This document shows positions 7,606 through 11,020 of a stretch of 11,020 bases of DNA, one piece after another. The stretch comes from Oehlia diaphana (taxonomy: Eukaryota; Glomeromycota; Glomeromycetes; Glomerales; Glomeraceae), in the NCBI GenBank assembly GCA_003833135.1, contig QZLH01002821.1, forward strand, positions 1 to 11,020. Reading direction: 5' to 3'. A model generated the notes under the pieces. It was not told the DNA's origin and ran no database searches. It saw only the letters and a program-made list of their open reading frames with translations. Position 1 is the stretch's first letter, and the number at the start of each line of letters is the position of its first letter. A program made the position numbers and the translations under genes.

Positions 7606-8060
7606 CAGTCGCACCTCTATATAGTCACTCAACCTCTATATAGTCAACAAGATTTTTGTGCCCAAATTTTTAATTAAGAAAACGACCTCTATATAGTCAC
7701 AATATGATTATAGTCACAATCACACCAAATATGTGTGCTCAATAATAAATATATTCGAATTCTATATTGTATCATGTGATTCTTCTATAACCGTTTCATA
7801 TATAGCACTTACTGCTAATAAATGATTGATTAACACATTTGAATTTATCATTTCCTTAAGATATCTATTGTTCCAAATGCAAAAAAACACATACTGCAAT
7901 GTATACCCGTTGTTTTAATATTTTTCTGTGATAGAAACTTACAATTCATACAACTTCTATAGAGAGATAACTGTATGGAGGATTCTCTATACAGTCACAT
8001 CTAAATATAAGCACACCAAAAGTGTGTACCCAACTGCGTGACTATATAGGGGTACGACTG
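7606..8060. mobile_element. MITE-like element, pogo/Tigger (Tc1-mariner) type termini, 455 bp
   Basis: Terminal inverted repeats of 23 bp at 7606-7628 and 8038-8060 agree at 21 of 23 positions; both begin CAGTCG and end in CTATATAGTCAC. The right end abuts TA (8061-8062) as expected for this superfamily, but the left end abuts TC, so the left TA is lost or mutated. Inside are several copies of the 14-mer CTCTATATAGTCAC and two CACACC...GTGTG blocks, which may be transposase-binding or secondary-structure elements. There is no coding capacity. The ends relate it to the 724-903 element, so both belong to one family or to sister families. Confidence 0.8.
7615..7700 (+). repeat. Three direct copies of CTCTATATAGTCA at the element's left end
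   Basis: Copies lie at 7615-7628, 7634-7647 and 7687-7700, the first and third identical over 14 bases. A shorter relative follows (ATTATAGTCACAA near 7708), a fourth near-copy CTCTATACAGTCAC lies at 7985-7998, and the right terminal repeat carries the inverted copy. Repeated subterminal motifs of this sort often serve as transposase-binding sites; that role is inferred here. Confidence 0.8.
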
Positions 8061-8520
8061 TATAAAAAATAAATTAAAAAATATGATATTATATGCTTTA
8101 CAAGGATTTATTCTCTATAAGCCGTACGCCTTTAAAAGAAACCTTTATTTGCAAGAATGAATTAAATGAAATTGACATGTAGTAAAGATCTGAAAATGTA
8201 TATTTTTTCTTTTTTAAGATTTTGGTTTTCCCTTTTTTTGCAGCAGCATGAATATTATTTTTCATACTTTCATACTTTAGAAGAGTCTTCTAATAAGTGT
8301 TAAATTAAAATCGGCAAATAATTACATATTTTCTATTCACATATACAAGTGTATAGAAAGCAATAACTATTATCTATATAGTATTGGCCATTACAGCATT
8401 TTATCCTCGTCTCGTCTAAAAATTCTCATGTTGCCGCAATATCATACTGAAACGTACGCGGTACTCCCATTTATTTAGCCTATTGATGTTTGTTATACTA
8501 TTAACTGTAGATGTATAATG
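8061..8520. other. Intergenic DNA, no gene seen
   Basis: Mixed-composition DNA with stops in every frame. A less AT-rich patch at 8400-8470 (CTCGTCTCGTC, CGTACGCGGTAC) has no recognisable RNA or protein signature. Confidence 0.5.
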
Positions 8521-8566
8521 TTGTGCGTCAGCTGTCATCTGACGCAAATCGCCACCTGACGCACAA
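8521..8566. repeat. GC-richer nested hairpin (TTGTGCGTCAG ... CTGACGCACAA)
   Basis: Perfect 11-bp inverted repeat 8521-8531 / 8556-8566. A third CTGACGC at 8539-8545 can pair instead with GCGTCAG at 8525-8531 (7-bp stem, 7-nt loop), so two alternative hairpins are possible. A related TTGACGCAA occurs at 9111-9119. It may be a fold-back element, or the terminal palindrome of a decayed transposon running to about 9120. No regulatory role can be shown. Confidence 0.7.
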
Positions 8567-8663
8567 TATATATATCTTTAATATCCTGTGTAGATCCTTA
8601 CACACTTAAGGTAAGCCCCGAACCTGAATGAAACGTTAAAATGTTTTTAATAACAAAAAATTG

Positions 8664-9035
8664 AAAGTTTCATAACTTTCATTACAAAACTTACTGAACC
8701 CACTAAAAAAATAAAAAGAAACATTAGAAAATGCTTCAAATTAAAAAAAAAAATAAATAAATAAAAAAACAATAAAAGTTTCATAAAACAAAAGTACGAA
8801 ACTTACGACCCAATCAATCCAATTATTCCAAACACCTGATCCGAAGCCTACAAAAAAGAAAATAATGAAGCATTAGAAAATGTTTCAAATAAAAAAAAAA
8901 ATTAAAAGTTTCATAACGAAACGTTACGAAGCTTATCACTCCAAATTTTTGGACTCAATTCGCGGAACTTACTAAAAAGCAAAAAGGAATGTTTCCTAAA
9001 AAAAATCAAATTTAAGCTTCACAACGTTCCTTATC
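8664..9035. repeat. Degenerate tandem repeat, about 110-130 bp unit, three copies or more
   Basis: Units begin with AAAGTTTCATAA at 8664, 8775 and 8905, with a weaker start near 9012. Each carries a central GAAACTTAC-like block and ends with a block like CATTAGAAAATGTTTCAAAT followed by an A run (8720-8755, 8871-8900; weaker near 8990). It looks like a decaying minisatellite or repeat remnant with no coding potential. Confidence 0.65.
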
Positions 9036-9207
9036 TGTAAAATTAACAACTTAAAAATTTGCACACTTAAAATCATACTCCTGTATACTAATTACATTAC
9101 AATAGGTCACTTGACGCAACTACCCTGAAAAAATTCCGCAATGTCACGTCACGTGAGATCAGATATGATATTTATTTATAACAAATAAACACGTAAAAAT
9201 CTATAAA

Positions 9208-9465
9208 TATACGATTTTGTATAATTTACACTGAAAAACAGTTATTCAATAAGGCGTATTTTAAAAAGTTGCATAGATTCTATATGAATATGTACTTTCA
9301 AAGTTTTATATTTTGAAATAATTTCTTAAATACATGATTTTAAATAACTTACACATAAAAACATGATTAAAAAACACTTTAATGATTTATATCTTAAAAA
9401 GTTGTGTAAATTCTACATGAATAAGTAATTTCAAAAACCTGCATTTCAAACATAATTTCTTAAAG
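9208..9465. repeat. 133-bp degenerate tandem duplication
   Basis: Two similar units. Matching anchors are TTAAAAAGTT at 9261 and 9394, ATTCTATATGAATA near 9277 against ATTCTACATGAATA near 9410, and ATTTCTTAAA at 9321 and 9455. The offset is 133-134 bp throughout. It is AT-rich and non-coding; the function, if any, is unknown. Confidence 0.7.
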
Positions 9466-9590
9466 AAAATTTCAAAGTTTATACAGGATGTTTGAACACG
9501 ATTATGTGAAATATAATAACACCACTGTCACACCCTTTTACTTTTTTTATGCAATAAATGTACTTTTAACTGCTCTGCAAATTTACTTAA

Positions 9591-10533
9591 GGCTCAAAGA
9601 GGGTTTTAAATGCCGTTTTTGACTTATATATGAAAACTGTCTTTGCTGATTATTTCCTAAATTTTTTTAAGAGTGATTGGCAAAATCAATTATTCATAGG
9701 TAAAGTCAAAACTGACATTCAAAAGCTTTTTTGATGCCTTAGGTAAACTTGTAAAGCAAGCAAAAATCCATTTACCTACTAATTTTGAAGTTTATACTAT
9801 TAGTCAAAATGGTAATAATCACATGCCTGGGTTTAAAATACCTATATACAACACAGGTCAAAATTAGTTAAATAGGGTATCAATAGGCTTTCAATAGGTT
9901 ATCAATCAGCTATCAATAGGTTACCCTATTGGTAGCCTATTGAACTTGCACCATAATCTGTCACTACCAGGTCAAATGCTTAATCCTTTGTGTTTCAATG
10001 TTATTATGCCTTTAGAATTGCGTAGATTTCTATGTGAATGGTATTTTATATTATATGAAAAAGAACAAAATGAAATATTAGGATTTATGGACCTGATAAT
10101 TGATCAACACGCAAGATTACAAATTGGTGCTGAAATATTTGGATCTATGATTTTGGGTCATCAAGAAAAAAATGTAACTATTCTTGCAAAATGGAAAGCG
10201 TCTAATGATGAGTCAGTTGACATATACCCAGGAGATGTTCAATATTATTTTGAACATACACTTAGATTACCTGAAGGACCAAAAAAACATCTTCTAGCAT
10301 ATGTTAAGTGGTATAAAAGTGCACCTTCCTCTGATATTTGGTTTAAACAGAAATTTATGGAACCAGAAATATCAAATGCTAAACTATAGCAAGCTGAATA
10401 CTTTCAGGAAGGTTGTGACTCAATAATAGCTGTTCATAGAATACTATGTAGAGCTACAAAATTCAAAAGTGTGTGCGTAGGAAAAAGGAAATATTTGTCA
10501 ATAATACCATTAAATAGAAAATTTAATTTATAG
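9591..10533 (+). pseudogene. Decayed transposase-associated protein (C-terminal part)
   Basis: The frame begins coding-like at about 9591 (FADYFLNFFKSDWQNQ) and runs to TGA after QKLF. One extra T in the run at 9727-9732 shifts it into the frame that continues DALGKLVKQAKIHLPTNFEV. It then stays in one frame to 10533, interrupted by TAG at 9865, 9895 and 10387; the last falls where related proteins have Trp (NAKL-stop-QAEYF). Conserved blocks are IGAEIFGS, VQYYFEH, LLAYVKWYKSA, IIAVHRILCR and the terminal IIPLNRKF. From memory this C-terminal module is abundant in Rhizophagus transposon-derived proteins, and I compare it tentatively with the Tnp2/DUF4218-type transposase tail. A TTG-initiated frame at 9940-10389 is only an undamaged middle piece; no credible start codon exists, so I read it as a fragment. 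Confidence 0.65.
9871..9942 (+). repeat. Short tandem TATCAATAGG array with hairpin inside the decayed frame
   Basis: Units of about 10-11 bp (TATCAATAGG, CTTTCAATAGG, TTATCAATCAG, CTATCAATAGG) are followed by the inverted form CCTATTG twice. CAATAGG at 9914-9920 pairs with CCTATTG at 9925-9931 over a TTAC loop. The array separates two coding-like stretches that are in the same frame, and it contributes one or two of the in-frame TAG stops. It is likely a repeat expansion, or an intron remnant, in the dead gene. Confidence 0.7.
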
Positions 10534-11020
10534 ATTTCTTTAAAAATTAACATTTCATTGTATTACATTCGATAATAAAGGTAATACGGTCATACAGAAT
10601 ACAACAATAAAATTTCCTTTTATAATAATTAAAATTGATCATCACACCAAAATCATAAATTGCTAAATTTGTTAAGAGGCAATGTTAAATTTTGCTCGTA
10701 GACAAAGTCAAAATTAACCTTATATAGAATAAAGATCTACCGATGATTAATTCGCGATTAATATTTAATTATGCAGACGCAAATTTTTACAATTACTTTA
10801 CAATTAAAAATTGATTGTATGCAAATCATGTACGAAATACATTAACATTATTAAATAACAATCATTGGTATCATACCGCACCGATAATCGGTCGGTGTCG
10901 GTCATAATTGTATTTGTAAAAAAATAAAATTTAAACACAGACTGATCTAATAAATTTATAAATTTTTTTCTCGTGACGTTCACTCAACTTGCAAGGAGAA
11001 TATTTAATTTATTTACGCCA
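10534..11020. other. AT-rich flank with a CGGT-rich hairpin, no gene seen
   Basis: No coding frame. At 10879-10902 a less AT-rich motif holds ACCGAT-A-ATCGGT and a CACCGA/TCGGTG inverted repeat, followed by repeated TCGGT. Such CGGT repeats occur near the ends of some hAT elements, but I cannot find a partner end or an 8-bp duplication in this window. Confidence 0.45.

Noticed and set aside
9940..10389. A 149-residue protein starting at TTG
   Set aside because: TTG is not a credible start here; the frame continues upstream to a stop at 9895 and, beyond it, into further coding-like sequence, and the stop at 10387 interrupts a conserved motif. It is a piece of a larger pseudogene.
9697..10389. 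Amber codon reassignment or programmed read-through
   Set aside because: The same region has a frameshift, lost start and inserted repeats, so ordinary decay explains the TAG codons. The large intact frames give no sign of an altered code.

Overview
The window looks like nuclear DNA of an arbuscular mycorrhizal fungus, most probably Rhizophagus or a close relative in the Glomeraceae. It is very AT-rich with long homopolymer runs, and the genes appear to contain introns of about 90-100 nt. The two large proteins belong to a family that I recognise from memory as greatly expanded in Rhizophagus irregularis. No bacterial features were seen: no Shine-Dalgarno sites, no operon logic, no rho-independent terminators. 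The species assignment is inference.

Layout. 1-250 is simple repeat: a TCAGG/CCTGA array with a 25-bp perfect palindrome, then a degenerate TTAGGG-like hexamer array resembling an interstitial telomeric repeat. 250-1678 is gene-free AT-rich DNA holding a small MITE-like element with TA target duplication (724-903). 1679-7182, minus strand, is the gene core. A 664-codon frame (7182-5188) and an 1148-codon frame (5245-1799) overlap by 58 bp in different reading frames. Both encode proteins with a MACPF-like Y-G-x9-G-G motif, and the downstream one also carries a long N-terminal coiled coil. A GT...AG intron of 92 nt (5317-5226) would join them in frame into one protein of about 1760 residues. 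A consensus GTAAGT donor lies exactly at the apparent stop of the second frame, so a short last exon is likely.

7183-9590 has no gene I can support. It holds the presumed promoter of the minus-strand gene, a second MITE-like element with the same termini (7606-8060), a GC-richer hairpin cluster (8521-8566), a degenerate repeat of about 110-130 bp (8664-9035) and a 133-bp tandem duplication (about 9208-9465). 9591-10533, plus strand, is a decayed reading frame resembling the C-terminal part of a transposase-associated protein common in these fungi. It carries one frameshift in a T run and internal TAG stops, and a short tandem repeat sits inside it. 10534-11020 is AT-rich and gene-free, with a small CGGT-rich hairpin.

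Interpretation. This is an accessory, repeat-rich region: one (or two) member(s) of a lineage-expanded MACPF-like family embedded between MITEs and dead transposon sequence. The biochemical role of the family is not known to me. The resemblance to the MACPF signature raises pore-forming or immune-type functions, but the sequence does not prove either.
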